In this document: piece after piece, positions 48,188 to 60,132 of the stretch
Layout: each line of letters starts with the position of its first letter
How positions within the stretch are numbered: the first letter of the stretch is position 1
Assembly (NCBI GenBank): GCA_949357655.1
Contig: CASHTG010000012.1
Coordinates: forward strand, 2,914,001-2,978,000
Origin: Parascedosporium putredinis
Taxonomy: Eukaryota; Ascomycota; Sordariomycetes; Microascales; Microascaceae
Length of the DNA stretch: 64,000 nucleotides
Direction: 5' to 3'
Position numbers and translations under genes: made by a program
Notes under the pieces: generated by a model
The model's database searches: none
Told to the model about the DNA's origin: nothing
The model's input: only the letters and a program-made list of their open reading frames with translations

Positions 48188-49175
48188 GAGGATAAAGGAG
48201 GTGAAGGAGATGGATTCCGGGCACTACGGAGGGGTGGCGCTATCAAGTGCTTGGAAACAAAAGGGCAGGCGAGCGGGGGCTGGAAGGAGGTGGACAGCAT
48301 GGTATTCTTCGGTTCTTTTTTTTTTTTTTCCTTTTCCCTTTTCTTGATCTCGTCTGTTTCTCGGCGTTGGGCAACCTCCTCCCTTTTTTTTTTCTTCTCT
48401 TTTCTTTCTCCATTTTGTCTTCCGCGCCGTTGAGAAGGGAGCCGGGTTCGGGTTCAGGTCAGGTCGCAGAGAGGACAACCGCCGGGCATCAAACCCGGGT
48501 ACCCGATACTCGGTGCGCCAGGGCCAGTTAGACAGAGCGTGTACAGCCAACTTTAGAAGAATGACGGCAAGGGAACGATGCCTCGTCAGAGTTCAAGAGG
48601 GCTGTGTCTCACCCTTAGAGCCTGCCTACAGTGAGCGCAGAGGGGACGATAGGTTGGCTCATGAAGGACAAAATACCAATCAAACGTTAATTTGACCGCT
48701 CATAATTTGGCCCTGGAATTTAGGATAGCTCTCGTAGGCGGACCTCTTCGGGTCACTTGCCAAAGGTAGAGAAGAATAAAATATAAAATAAAGAGAAATT
48801 ACAAGAAGAAACAATAATTTCCTGTCCGTTCCAGTGTGCCGTTCCGAATCCCCTTTTTTGGGTTGAAATTTTCCACCATATCAGCTCTTTCCCCCTTGTG
48901 CTGCCCACAGCGACTGCAATCCCACGCTCATTGCCGGAGAGGATATAGCGCAGGCGCAGGATCGTAGCAGGCAGGTTTCTTGGAAGCATTGATCCATTGC
49001 ATCCCATGATTCCTCCGCACAAGAAGGAGAAAAAACCAAGGCTCCACTTCTCTGCATTATTCACCCAGGCCAGAGAAAGACTCAAACCCTCCCGATTAAA
49101 ACTTCCCTCGGCGCTTCAAACCAGTCATAGCTCATCAGTTCTTTAAAAACGCACGCCCTAGTCGCGTCAACGCAA
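48188..49175. other. Convergent 3' interval downstream of Rae1
   Basis: Shared 3' flank of Rae1 and the small minus-strand gene. It contains T-rich runs (48316-48345, 48385-48410). No supported gene. Confidence 0.55.
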
Positions 49176-49864
49176 CTAGGCAGCCGCAGCGGTGCGTGCG
49201 ACCTCGTCGACATCGAGCTGCTCGAGGCGAGCAGTCGAGGGCTCCGAGTTCTTGAGGTCGCCCGCGACGAAGTGGACCTCGGGTGTGACAGTAGAAAATC
49301 CCCGCGCCGGCGCCGGAGCCTGCTGCTGGGCAGCCTTCTGAGGGTTGAAGAGAATGGGGACGGGCGTACGGCGCTCGACCGAGGCATTGGGAGCATGGCT
49401 AGGGAAGGTGACGAGGTTCGGCTGGTGTGGGGCGGGCACATGTTTTGTCATAAGGTGACGAGTGTGGGAATGGGCCTAGATCGGGGAGAAAAGGAATAAC
49501 CAGTTAGTTCGAAGCTGAAGCGGGCCCTCCTCCGAGGTGATGAGCGCCTAGGGAGGCTGTTTGAAGAAGCCGAGGGAATGGCAATTGCCGATGCGACACC
49601 GATGCGGCGCCGTCGGGTGCAATCGATTACCAGTGTGTAATTAGGAATCTGGGGAAGTGCCATTTTTCGCTTGGCCCTTTTTTGGTTCTTTTTTTTTCCT
49701 CAACTTACATCAGACTGGGCGTCGGGAATGCGAGGCCGGCGGTTGCGGAGGAGTTCGGCATATTTAGGAGCCAAGGATGCATGCGGAGCTTCGACAGCGG
49801 AACGACTCGCCACGGACCCAATAGACCGGCTGATCTTCGAAACGGGATTACCGACTCTCGACAT
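49176..49864 (-). CDS. Small protein of unknown function, possibly mitochondrial
   Basis: I do not recognise this 151-residue protein. It begins MSRVGNPVSKISRSIGSVAS, positively charged with few acidic residues, which suits a mitochondrial presequence. Next come LAPKYAELLRNRRPRIPDAQ and, after a splice, HVPAPHQPNLVTFPSHAPNA, TPVPILFNPQKAAQQQ and a C terminus FVAGDLKNSEPSTARLEQLD followed by an Ala tail. The gene has two exons, 49864-49709 and 49475-49176; the intron (GTAAGT donor, CTAAC branch about 30 nt before CTAG) is phase 0 and removes a run that would otherwise stop. No frame break is present. The start is ATG 49864-49862. Mitochondrial location is inference; no catalytic motif is visible. 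The exact stop coordinate carries an uncertainty of a few bases. Confidence 0.65.
49476..49708 (-). other. Intron of the small minus-strand gene
   Basis: 233 nt, GTAAGT donor, GAACTAACTGG branch region, pyrimidine tract and CTAG acceptor, phase 0. Confidence 0.65.
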
Positions 49865-52626
49865 GGTGAATGCGATGTGATGATGAGATGCAACGAGCAA
49901 AGAGATTGATGTAGAGGATAAGGAGGATCGAGGGAAAGAGAAAGAGAATAAATAGACGGGGTTGTGATGGTTTCTCAGAGAGCTCGATTCGGAAAGGATA
50001 GTGGTGAGTCTGATGACTGTTAAGCGTGCTGGGCCGGAGAGGTCAGAGATAGAGGACAGAGATCCGCGTCGACAAAGTTCAAGCCACTGACGAGAGGCAA
50101 AAGGAAGATATCGTCTGAGGATAAGTATGGAGGATAAGACTGCCTTTTGAAAAAGAAAGAAGAAAAGAAAAAAGGAAGCAAGGGTCGGGCCACAGGAGAC
50201 TCAGAATACGGAGGGGCGGGGAGACGGACAATTGGCTTGGATCAGATGATGGGGGTTCAGGACAGGAACTCGGAGACACGGACGAGCAGCTATGTATGTA
50301 GTCGCAAAGGAGAAGAGCCTAGGAAGAAGACAAACGAGTCACACCCACCCGGATAGAGGAAATGGATGGTATGACCATCACTTTATGGAGTCGTCTCTGG
50401 CTCGGTCAAACGAGACCGAATGCATCGCCTCGCAGGTCGGCATGCGCCCATGGACAGACAAGCACGGAGTACCACCCGCGCCGCTATTAAGGATATAATA
50501 GAAATTGACGGAAGAAAGTACCAGACCGTCAATATTTCCCCCTGTCTCCGTGCCCGCTACAGTCGTGGGTTCATCCACAAGCCATCCACTAGCTGTGGGG
50601 AAGCTGGGTACTCCGTATGATGCTAACTGTGCAAGTTCTGAGGCTTGCTCATGAGCTCGCATTTTGGCCCGTTCTCCCTCTTTCCTCATCTTTTTCCCTT
50701 CCCACTTCCCTCACTCTTTCCTTCGTCTTCCCTCACTTCGCCACACTCACAGCAAACTATATTCCCTCGCCCGCGTGATGGCGCAAATGCCAATCCATTT
50801 TTGCGCCAAAGCAGTCGCGTCGGCGAAGAAAGATGGCTTGTTTGAGAGGGCGAAAGAGTCGTCCACCCTTCGATATCCCGGCCTGAGCTGGGACACGGAA
50901 GGTCACACCTTACCAGAGATGGTGTGGGAGCTGCGGAGTTGGGGAAAGAGCGGGGCCATGCCGCGTCGGCAACAATTCGCAGGGACGGGTGTTGAGACGC
51001 AGGGGCATGGTCTCCCTTCCATATTTTTTTTTTTCTTGAGCTCCTTGTTATTATTAATATTCTCTAATATCTTGCTCCCTCAAAGCTTCACCATCACCCT
51101 CAATAATATTGGTCAGCCCATGAGACAAATCTGACATGCCCCACTCCTTGGCCCTTTCCTCGCTTTCTCCCGAGGAAACCGAGGATCGTAGAGACCCCTC
51201 CCTCGTCTTCACCGGGCGCACAGCGCCATGCACCTCTTTTCCCCAAGAGGCGGCGGCCTAACTTCGCACACGGATATATCCATAGGTGTGATTTGGTGGT
51301 GTGCTTGCTTGCCGGTGGGAGTTGCGAAAGGCAGTCTCGATGTCTCATGCATCAACTCTCGCGTCAGCACCTTCCCACCCATCTGTCCACGGTGCGCCTT
51401 GTAAATACGGGACTGTCTTGTGCCTTGAGAAATACGGCTGTCGCAGTTCAAGCTGCCTGAATGAGGCCAGGCCTCTCCGTTTCCAACACCCACCTCTTCC
51501 CAGGCCATCTAGCCCTGGTCTGGTGTCTCAACCTCCAATGATGTTGAGCAGGATTTGGCAAGGCGGGTGGCGGGAATGTTGAGGAGCTTGGACCAAGTAA
51601 TGTTGAGCTGAATCAACCGTAGCCACTATGACGGGTCCATCAATTTGCCTCGAAGACGATGTTATTACACTATAGATGCGTGAACCAGGTCTCCCCTCAA
51701 ATTGCGGTTCAGTCCAGTGACCACCCTTGCTCCATTCAGTACCAGAAACTACTTCGTCGCATCCTGGTGCGAAGGCTCCATGCACAACCCCCAGGCTGTC
51801 GTCAAAGGGGCACCTCAGACTATTGCTTTGCAGTAACGGTTTCTGAGGACCCTATCACCGTATCAGGGGCCTAGCCAGGCCCAGTTAGAATTTCAACCCT
51901 CACCTCGTGGCCGTTCACCGCCATCATGCTCCCCTGAACTAGTCTCTCGTCGGGATTGATGATAATAACGTTCCCCCTCACAGTGCATGGGGAGTTTATT
52001 TGACGCTTCCTCTATTAGACGGAACACACCAAAATAGAAGGAACCCCGCCTCCTTAGAATGACTGGCACTGTTGACGCACGAGTGTGCAAAGAAATCGCA
52101 GGCCAGGGGATCGATCGCACCACAACCTAATTTGGCCATTGCGCAAGCACACGAGCCCTTCAACTTCGACAGAGAGAGAAAAAGACAAAAGATATTAGAT
52201 AGCGAGCATGCTGCGCTTTCTGCAGCCTCGGATGCGATTGACCCGCAAAGGGGGATAAAGAGAGACAAGAATGGAGAGCGGGGGTTGCTAGTTGATGCAC
52301 AGATGTTCAGTCCAGTTTCTGGTCCGTTCCCTCCGATTCAAGCTTCCACTGAAGACATGGGAGCAAGTCCATGCGGATGCGGATATTGCGAAGCCACAAA
52401 GCTTTGCCAATCGAAGAGAGCCGATTATTAAAGTAGCATTGTCAAAAGTATACCATGTCACGCCTCCGTTATATCTAAAATAAGATACCGAATTTTGAAA
52501 ATGGGGAATCCAGAATATCCCCAAGACCCAACATGCAGAACACAGGTGCCACCAAGACAGTAAGGAGAAGGATTCGCAGGAGGGTGTGACGCTGCCCAAT
52601 AGCATGAGACCAAAGCCTCGGGCGTC
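49865..52626. other. Gene-poor interval between small gene and GT8
   Basis: About 2.8 kb. Holds the small gene's promoter (GA-rich 49900-50230) and the 3' flank of the GT8 gene. Open frames are short and unremarkable. Confidence 0.5.
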
Positions 52627-53727
52627 CTAGAATCCATCGGCAATCTCTATCCGCCTCTCAACTTCAATCCTCTCCCGGTTCTCCTCTATCCACCAGCGGT
52701 GGCTCTCGTCCGTCCCGGTCCAGTCCCCGTTCTCGTCGAGCTCCTCCCAAGGCTTAGGCGCTAGGATGTAGTGCACATTCTTCACCCTGTTCTTCCTCCA
52801 AATGGCGCCATGCGTCTCCGGTTTCCGCAGTGTCTTCAAAGCGTTGTAGATGTATGGCAAAGCAACCCACCGGCCCTGGAATAGCTCCGACAGGACACTC
52901 TGATCCGGGAAGATCATCCGCGACCCGTGCTCCTCCATGTACTCGACTATCTGGGAAAACACCTCCTCTGACGGGTTGATAACCAGAAGACCGCTATTTA
53001 TGTTGCCCAAGGGGCTCAAATCACAGCTTCCCCCGAGACCTGGGCCTTGTCCGGGTTTCCGTGCTGTTTTGTGAAGGCGCAGTTCTCCCGCACCCAGTCG
53101 GCCGGGTAGTGCTTTTTTCAAAGGGTTGCACACGCATGCATGCCCGGCGGCGTACACCCTTCGAGACGCCTTGCCCCCACGCGCGGCAAGCGCGGGCTCG
53201 TCGAGATCGAGCTCCATAAGCTCATCCATGTTACGCAACACGAGCATGTCCGAGTCGAGTAGGACGATGCGCTTGTACTCGGTCAGCGAGAAGACGGCGA
53301 GCTTCGTCCATGTGTCGGCGAACCGGGGGTCCTCGTCGTGCTCGCGCTCGGAGGACGGCCTGATGTGCTCGACACGGCGAGTAATGATATTCCGCGCCTG
53401 GATGGCGTTGAGGCACCACCCGGGCACGGTATCCGTGTAAAATGCGACGAGTGGGTACGCGGAATGCGACTTGCGGAGGGAATAGTCGAGTGTCAAGAGC
53501 CCGGAAAGGTAAGATTCTCTCGTTATCAATGTTGCCCAGACTAGCAAGAGAGAGAGGAGAGAGACGTTAGCCTTTGTGCAGACCATTTCCGCGCGGTTAT
53601 GCTTGTGTCTCTGCGTCCGGAGTAGCATCGTCAGGGAAGGAGGCTACTACTTACCCTTGCCTAGGTTCTGGCCTTCGTCGCTATCGCCATCAAAGCTACT
53701 GACGGAGCCCTCGGCCTTGGAAATCAT
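52627..53727 (-). CDS. GT8-family glycosyltransferase (glycogenin/galactinol synthase-like)
   Basis: Retaining glycosyltransferase family 8 enzyme; nucleotide-sugar donor. The fold's start (KVWATLITRESYLSGLLTLD, then YPLVAFYTDTVPG), the DxD metal-binding motif in VLLDSDMLVLRNMDELMELD, the GNINSGLLVINPS stretch, FPDQSVLSELFQGRWVALPY and KNVHYILAPKPWEE are all visible. Exons 53727-53655 and 53540-52627 join in phase 1 at GLGK|V. The first exon gives MISKAEGSVSSFDGDSDEGQ. There is no transmembrane segment or signal peptide, so it probably acts in the cytosol. Two breaks in runs (T6 at 53113-53118, needing two bases or one fewer, and C5 at 53030-53034, needing one) compensate, so roughly 27 residues between them are wrong in the raw reading although the frame stays open. 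About 329 residues after repair. Acceptor substrate unknown. Confidence 0.85.
53541..53654 (-). other. Intron of the GT8 gene
   Basis: GTAAGT donor at 53654, TTGCTAG acceptor ending at 53541, 114 nt, phase 1. Confidence 0.8.
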
Positions 53728-54911
53728 CGTGCGGGGGTATCACCAGGTGCCTGATTTTGTGTATAAACCAAGTTTCTACCAGTGTAGAAACACTTTGCCA
53801 ACGAGCTTTGGTCCGGAAAAGTAAAGACACAGATCCAATGGCTCGTACTGCCTTGGGAAGCGATTGGGACTGTGCAAGGACCGAACGGCGTGGATGCAAA
53901 TCTGCTGTGAGGGTTTTTTCCCCTCCCTTTGAACGAGGTCACCAACGATTCACAGCTCGAATGAGCCGGGAGTCACCCAATCTATATACACTACAAGACA
54001 CTAGAAAACGGCTACTAAAAGTGTTCTGGTAGCATTGACGTGATGTCCTCCTCCCGATAAGTGCGACAATGGACTGTGGGAGGGGAGGAGATGCCTCTTC
54101 CTCCACTTCCGGTTGGTAGGATAACGGGGTTGACCCATCGGTCTTAGGTCCTCCATGATACTCGTTCGAGCGCTAGTGTGGCCTCATCGTCTTGGCTTGG
54201 GGTTAGGGGCGCGCGCAAAATTCCAAACTTTTTTTCTTCCTCCCCTTCACTTGTGGGGTCTAGTCGAGGCTTCGCTTCCATCGTCTATATGACGCCATTT
54301 GCCGAAGCCATCGATCGGAACCCGGAACTTCAACTGGTAACCCTTTCCTTGGCCATCGTGGCCATCTCAACCCAAGGTCTCATTATCCACGATCGCCATG
54401 ATTCATGAAGCCTTTCCGGTCTATTTGCTCCATTTTTGATTCTTGTTTATTTTGTTTTTTTCCAACTTGAACCCCGTGCAAACTTTTCGCATTGTGTGAT
54501 GGCAATATTTGGTCATATCCGATCGCGCCACGGGATGTGGAGATATCGGATTACGAATCCCCAAGGTCGGCATGGGAAAAGGGAGCTAGACTAGCTCGGG
54601 AGTGCATGAGACATGGCCCAAACTCCCTGTCTTTCCTTCCGGCAACGGTAGGGCTGTTTCTCTTTAAACTTTGAATCAGATGGTGTGAAACCCCTTCAAA
54701 TCTCAAGGTCTTATATTAAAATACGCATCTCATCTACACAATAGCCCGGAGAGGGATGCAGCAGTAGCAGTAGCAGTAGCAGTAGCAGCGTATAGGCACG
54801 ATCGATCAGTGCATGGTTTTATAACCCTTCACACCCCTTCCCGCACGTTCTAGACCTATTCTCGTCCTTATCTTCCAACGACCTCCCCTATCTAACAAGC
54901 CGTTGGGCGCT
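53728..54911. other. Intergenic interval upstream of GT8
   Basis: Holds the GT8 promoter and the 3' flank of the coiled-coil gene, including a GCAGTA-type hexamer repeat. No supported gene. Confidence 0.5.
54761..54789. repeat. (GCAGTA)n-type short tandem repeat
   Basis: Four to five GCAGTA/AGTAGC hexamer units about 120 nt downstream of the stop codon of the coiled-coil gene. Confidence 0.85.
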
Positions 54912-55860
54912 TTAGAGGTCGGCAATGGTCTCAAAGTACTTTGCGATCTGAGCTCGCAGGTCTTCCTGATATTCCTGTCATCATTTCGTAGTTAGAAACC
55001 AGAAAACTACTTGCATTCAAGGGTCAGGGAAACTCACCTTCTGAATCTTTTCCATTCGCTTCTTAAGTTCACTGCCCTCTTGATCAAAGGAATCAAGCGC
55101 TTCCTTGACATCGGCTTTGAACTCTTGAGAAGATGAATCTCCTCTCTTTTCTTTCATAATCGCCTCTCTCAGTTGAAACATACCAAGAACGGTTACAGCT
55201 CGAGATTCGGCTCGACGCCAACTCTTCTAGAGGGCGTTGAGCTCGTCGTTGACAGTCTTCAACCGAACCGAGGCAGCCTGAACGGCATCGGCAAGCGATC
55301 TCTGCGTATGAGAAATGGGCTCATCTGTTGCAATATGATTGTCCTGAACGAGCGAATCCCCAAGGGGGTAGTCAATGGCCTTTTCGGCATCTGTCATCTC
55401 AGCAATGGTTTGTTTCTCCTGGGATGCAAGAAGCTCGACCTTGGCATCGAGATCTTTCTGGCAGGCTTTGAGCTTCTCCTTAGCTTCGGCAAATAGGTTA
55501 CCTCCCCAGGCGCTAAACGTGGCTTTAAGTCTCGTCAGTTAGAAGAAAAATGTACTTGGGCGGACCAGAAGATCAAGAATGTGAATTTTAATGCGTGCGA
55601 GGGGAGGGAAGGAGAAATAATTTCGGGTTTGCATCCCCAAGGCACTTACCTATCATCTTGAGATTCCCATTGTCTGGATCTTTGACGGTGATTGTGGCCC
55701 TATCCTTGAGCATAGTGCCTATTTCTGTCATCTTCTTCTCCTCCGGGCTCAAGAGGCCGACTTGGGGGTTTGTGGTGGCTTGCGAAGGCACATTGGACTG
55801 CCTGGCGGCAGAGTCCTCTTGGAGGCTTAGCAAGCGCTCGAGCAGTGGCTTGGCACTCAT
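54912..55860 (-). CDS. Coiled-coil protein, internal TAG in frame
   Basis: I do not recognise this protein. Three exons (55860-55650, 55522-55038, 54974-54912) join in phases 1 and 0 with good GTAAGT/GTGAGT donors and a CTAACTGAC branch. The N terminus is MSAKPLLERLLSLQEDS; then a Glu/Lys/Ala-rich coiled coil (FAEAKEKLKACQKDLDAKVE) and a C-terminal helix (SELKKRMEKIQKEYQED ... IAKYFETIADL). The coding frame is open throughout except one in-frame TAG at 55229-55227, about two thirds of the way in, after DELNAL; the sequence beyond it stays in the same frame, keeps the coiled-coil character and is spliced normally, so this is one gene. Full length would be 252 residues. The TAG may be a base-call error, a real truncating mutation, or less likely readthrough. 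An N-terminal extension upstream of ATG 55860-55858 is possible. Confidence 0.65.
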
Positions 55861-58800
55861 TATGTTGCCAATGGCGATAGAAGGCTGAATATTGACTCGG
55901 GGAAGGATTATACCGTTCTGTTGGAGGCCAGGGAGCTCAAGGGTGATTTTCAGTTCAAGGAGGCCAATATTTACCAAAATGGGGGCTGGTGAAAAGGAAT
56001 GGCACTCAGAAAGAAGAGGAGTCGACAGATTATCCAGAACATTCTCCTGCGGTTGAAGGAAGGCGCACCTTAGGGGCTGATACTGGCCACTTAGTGATTC
56101 CAGAACTTTCGATTTTCAAACCATAGTATTAAACTCACATCAATTAGGAAGGTAGAGCCCTAAAGGGATCTCTTTGTGATACCAAGAAAGCTCTGGGATG
56201 CTGTCTTGGACATGGAGGTGGGATACTATATGATGTGAGGTGAAGTAACCATGGAGATGGGAGGGAGTGGGAGAGGAGAGGAAGACCAGGTCATTTTTCT
56301 AAGCAGGCCTTTTGACTTTATAGATGACTATATTTCGCGATCACCAAGAGGGGTTAGTGTGCGCCCTTGACTTCTCATTCTCCCTTTCAGCTACGGTGTT
56401 ATAAGAGTGGTTTGACCTCATCTATGCTGTGGTTAGTATGTGGAGGGGGCTCTATGAAGAGGAAGGGAGTAAGATTCTTTTGTCCTTTCTAGGTGGCCCT
56501 TTATCTTTAACCTGATGAACTCTACCCAGAACCTCTTTCTTCCTTGCACTTTCAGTCTGCTCCTGATCTAGGATGGCCTCGAGGAATGCCAAAGTGAGGT
56601 TTGCGAGGTCAAGGGGGCCGTCTCAGTCGCATCAGCCTTGCGCCGTTGTACATGCATTGGAGTACGAATCAGGGACTAGGGAGTGTCGCTGAACTTACAC
56701 CATAGTTGGACTTTTCTTATAGTTAGGCTCGTATTATCGAGTAGCAGACATACACTGATACATACATACCCATGGTGTTCTCTCTCCCTTGTTCTCTCGC
56801 TTTTCTTCCCTCCCTCTCAAACCCGAGTGACAGTCAGACAGAGGAAGTAGTAAGTGGTACAGGGAAGAGAGAAAGAGAAGACGATAGGGGAGATAACTCA
56901 TGGCCCAAAGACATACAACGCGCCTCCACCGCTTGAGATTGGCGGTAGAGTTCAGGGCTCTGTTTCTCGGCCTCAACTCTTCGCCTACATATAATAGTAG
57001 AAATCATGGCCAAGGCACTCAAGTGGGTGATATTTTTGGAATCTTGGAGTCCAGCTCAGGGCGGGCAAAACAGGGGACGAGGCCTCGCATCTCAGACTAG
57101 ATAAAAATAGGTTTCAGGAAGAAAATGCTAGAAGAATCCTAACGAAGGCATCGTCGCTTCCGGGAGGGCCGTAACCAAAGTGCTTTCCAAGTAACAAGGC
57201 CTTTAGACTCTCCTGTTTGTGCATCAAATTTTAGACGAGGAGCCACCTTGTTGATCGTGCGAGTGAGAAAAAGGTGGAAAGAACAACCGATAGTACGGAC
57301 GAGGGATGCCGATCTACGAATGATCTTCACGCAGCTCGACGAGGTGCATTCGGCTTCCATGGTGCCGAAAGGACCAAGAGGGGCCTCTCATTAGCTGTCC
57401 GGGTGTGCAAATGGTGTGGCGTTGGAAGGTCAGTCAGGCCCCTGGTGTGGAGAAGGTTGATTGTTATCGCCTTCCTTCTTCCCACCTTCCTCGATTCCTT
57501 TCGTCTCTCAAGTTTCGCCCCTTCTTCCTCAGCCATCTTATTATCCAGCACCAGTTATAGGGGCGGGGAGGACTACTTTCTTTTACAAATGGGGGCGGGG
57601 GCCCATCCAACATTCCTTGTTAACAGGTTCGGAGACAAGACCGAGGGATGGAGGCTCCAGCAATGTCGGTAGCTTTGCCTAGAGCTCGGGGGTTTTTGTG
57701 TGTCATTGAAACACAGCAAGGCACAACCTTAGCCGATCCGCACGTCCAAGGGAAGGGAGAGGACTTCCTTTACCGTTTACATAAAAAACACAAGGCATTG
57801 AGGCATTTAAGGAATTGATTCTGCTGTATGCAGTATATAGCATCTCTTCGGCCTCCCGACCTCTTGTCCCTTTCCTCTGCTCGTTCATTTTCGGCGGAAG
57901 GAGCGAAGGACCGGATGGGAGCATTGAAGGGTTCAATGTTGGGTGTGAGTGGATGGCTGCATCTCGAGTAGCCAGGCTTCCCGATCGAAGAGGTTCATGT
58001 TGGTTGTGCTTGAAGGGATCGGCCCAGCGATCGAATGAGGTGCAAGGCAATATCAGCTTGAAAGTTGGCTTTGCTGATAATACGTGCGGGCTTTGGATGG
58101 TGGAGTTTTAGCCCCGCCTGCGGCGGGCGAGGCTTTCCGTCTGCCACACATCAGTGCTGTGATCTCGGCCTTCCGACAATGAAGAGGGCCAAAGATTTTG
58201 ACCCCTGGAAAGTACACCTATGGATGCAGGTCTGGCAGGGTGCGTAAAAGGCGCGCAGAGGCGTGATGACGTCCGTGTCTGAATTTCAAGCACTGGGTTT
58301 GATCCATGGATCCATCTGATCCCTCCTTTGAACTAGAGGAGCACCTCACTCCAGGGCGTGCTTCAGATTGAAGAGATCGCTGTGACAGAAGGCAAGGCCG
58401 GACTTGGCCTTTTGGGCGTATATCATCCGGGAAACCGCAGGCTAGTTTCCCTAAAGAAGGAGTGTTTGTAAATTGTTTAGCGACGCGGAATGGGACTGAA
58501 GCTCATGAGAGCCGAGAAAGATTCGATGGCACAATAATACACGGGCTCCGGATTCTCCTTGACAATACCCCTGCACAAGTCGCCGGAATCTCTCGATCGA
58601 CTCAGCACTTGAAGCCCAATGGTGATAGGACCAGGGGCGGCAAAAGCAACCAGACAAAAAGTGCCCCGCATCCGTATCCGGCACCAGTTCAAATTCATGG
58701 TCGCGCCAGCCCCGGATTGGGGGTAGCTTTGAGGGGTCACCTGCCTGCCTTGAACTGTCTCAGCGAGTTTAAATGGGGTGCCGAGCCAAACTTGACTCCT

Positions 58801-59037
58801 TTATTAGTTGCCCAGTCCTTCTCATAACCAGTCGAGCCTAACCAGGATAAAATCAAGGGCAACCCCGAGTAACGCAGGATATTAAAATATCGCAGGCCCA
58901 AATCCCCCATTGCCATAATATTGCAGGCACCAAAGCGAGTTGGATTTCCAGTGCACTATTCTTGCGCCCCATCTGCCCCCTTGTTTCTCGCGACCTTTGG
59001 CATTCTCGCCTGCCAAGCCGTCCTGTCTTTGATCCTG
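55861..59037. other. Gene-poor interval between coiled-coil and AhpC/TSA genes
   Basis: About 3.2 kb between divergent genes. Open frames are small and lack features. A GC-rich hairpin CCGCC...GGCGG lies near 58113-58127 and a GATCCATGGATC palindrome at 58301-58312. No tRNA or transposon was found. Confidence 0.45.
58301..58312. repeat. GATCCATGGATC palindrome
   Basis: Perfect 12-bp palindrome related to the 18-bp one at 41846-41863. Confidence 0.75.
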
Positions 59038-60132
59038 ATGACTGAGGTTACAGCCCCCGCCGCAGAGGGTGAGTATGCACCGTCTTTTCACTTACTACAC
59101 TTGAGTGATGTCATCGACGATGTGTCTGAGGTTCAAAGACTGGCGACGCAGCTCGCCGTGTCTACTGCGTAGGTGAATAAACGATAGCTGACGGGATAGG
59201 GAAAAGCGAAGGCAGCGCCTGCCCCTACCGCGTCCACTACGACACCGGGTTCGCAGCGAACCTCTGCCGAGAGGGAGCATCTCCTGCGCCATCACTTCCC
59301 AAGTTAGATATTAGTAAACCGCAAGATTTCGACGGCGAAGTAGTTACGAACGATGTACCCCCTCTCAACGATCTTGTACGACAGCTCGACGACTACCTGG
59401 TGCTAGATCGGGAGGGAAAGACACACACTTTTCGGAGTTTATACAATGGAAGGAATTCAGCCCGGCGAGTTCTCGTCATCTTTGTGCGCCACTTTTTCTG
59501 CGGTGTACGTAGCTCGAGCGGCTCGTATCGTAGCCTCTTATCGCCTTGTCCCTGCTTGCTGTGCCCCGGCTAACGCGTTCACGCTTATTTCCGCTGTGTC
59601 TTGCTGCTTGATATAGAACTGCCAGGATTACCTACTAGCCCTTTCAGAGGCCATTACTCCCGAAGCCCTTATAAGCCTACCGGTCAGCACATCGATTGTT
59701 GTGATCGGCTGTGGCGACCCAGCCTTGATCAGTATGTATACAGATGCGACAAACTGTGTCTTCCCAGTCTATACAGACCCAAGTAGGAAGCTGTTTGATA
59801 CCCTGGGCATGATCAAAACCCTACAATTAGGACAGCGCCCGCAATACACGCGGAAACATATGGCCTCGACTGTTGTCACCGGTGTGCTTCAGGGCCTGAA
59901 GCAGGTCAAGTCTGGTTTAGCCACGAAAGCTGGCGACCAGCGTCAGGTTGGAGGGGAGTTCCTTTTCGAGCCCGCTGAAATCACCTCACCCATTCCTACA
60001 CCGAATGAAGAGAAGAAGGAGAACGAGTATAGTTCTGAAGAGAAATCAATCACCTGGTGTCACCGAATGAAGTCAACTAGGGACCACACCGAAATCCCCG
60101 AGCTGAAGAAGCTCCTTGGGCTGACAAGTTGA
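59038..60132 (+). CDS. AhpC/TSA antioxidant-like (PRXL2-type) protein
   Basis: Thioredoxin-fold protein of the AhpC/TSA antioxidant group that resembles the PRXL2/AAED1 peroxiredoxin-like family. Key motif: RHFFCGNCQDYL, a CxxC redox pair, right at a splice junction (59504/59617). Before it DLVRQLDDYLVLDREGKTHT; after it VVIGCGDPALISMYT and a PVYTDPSRKLFDTLGM strand, then KAGDQRQVGGEFLFEP and a C-terminal WCHRMKSTRDHTEIPELKK. Exons: 59038-59068, 59200-59504 and 59617-60132, phases 1 and 0, giving about 283 residues. Exon 2 can be read in an unshifted frame (GKSEGSACPYRVHYD) or, with two frame slips in AAAA and GGG runs, as an Ala/Pro/Thr-rich linker (KAKAAPAPTASTTTPGS), which looks more natural. 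Start ATG at 59038 (MTEVTAPAAE). Probably cytosolic. Confidence 0.8.
59069..59199 (+). other. Intron 1 of the AhpC/TSA-like gene
   Basis: GTGAGT donor and GGGATAG acceptor, 131 nt; the first exon is only 31 nt. Confidence 0.65.

Noticed and set aside
54761..54789. CRISPR-like array
   Set aside because: It is a short hexamer microsatellite without spacers, and the genome is eukaryotic.
55227..55229. TAG as part of a 3' splice site (CTCTAG)
   Set aside because: No donor upstream at a sensible distance keeps the frame; using the nearest GT would require a 27-nt intron or delete good coding sequence.
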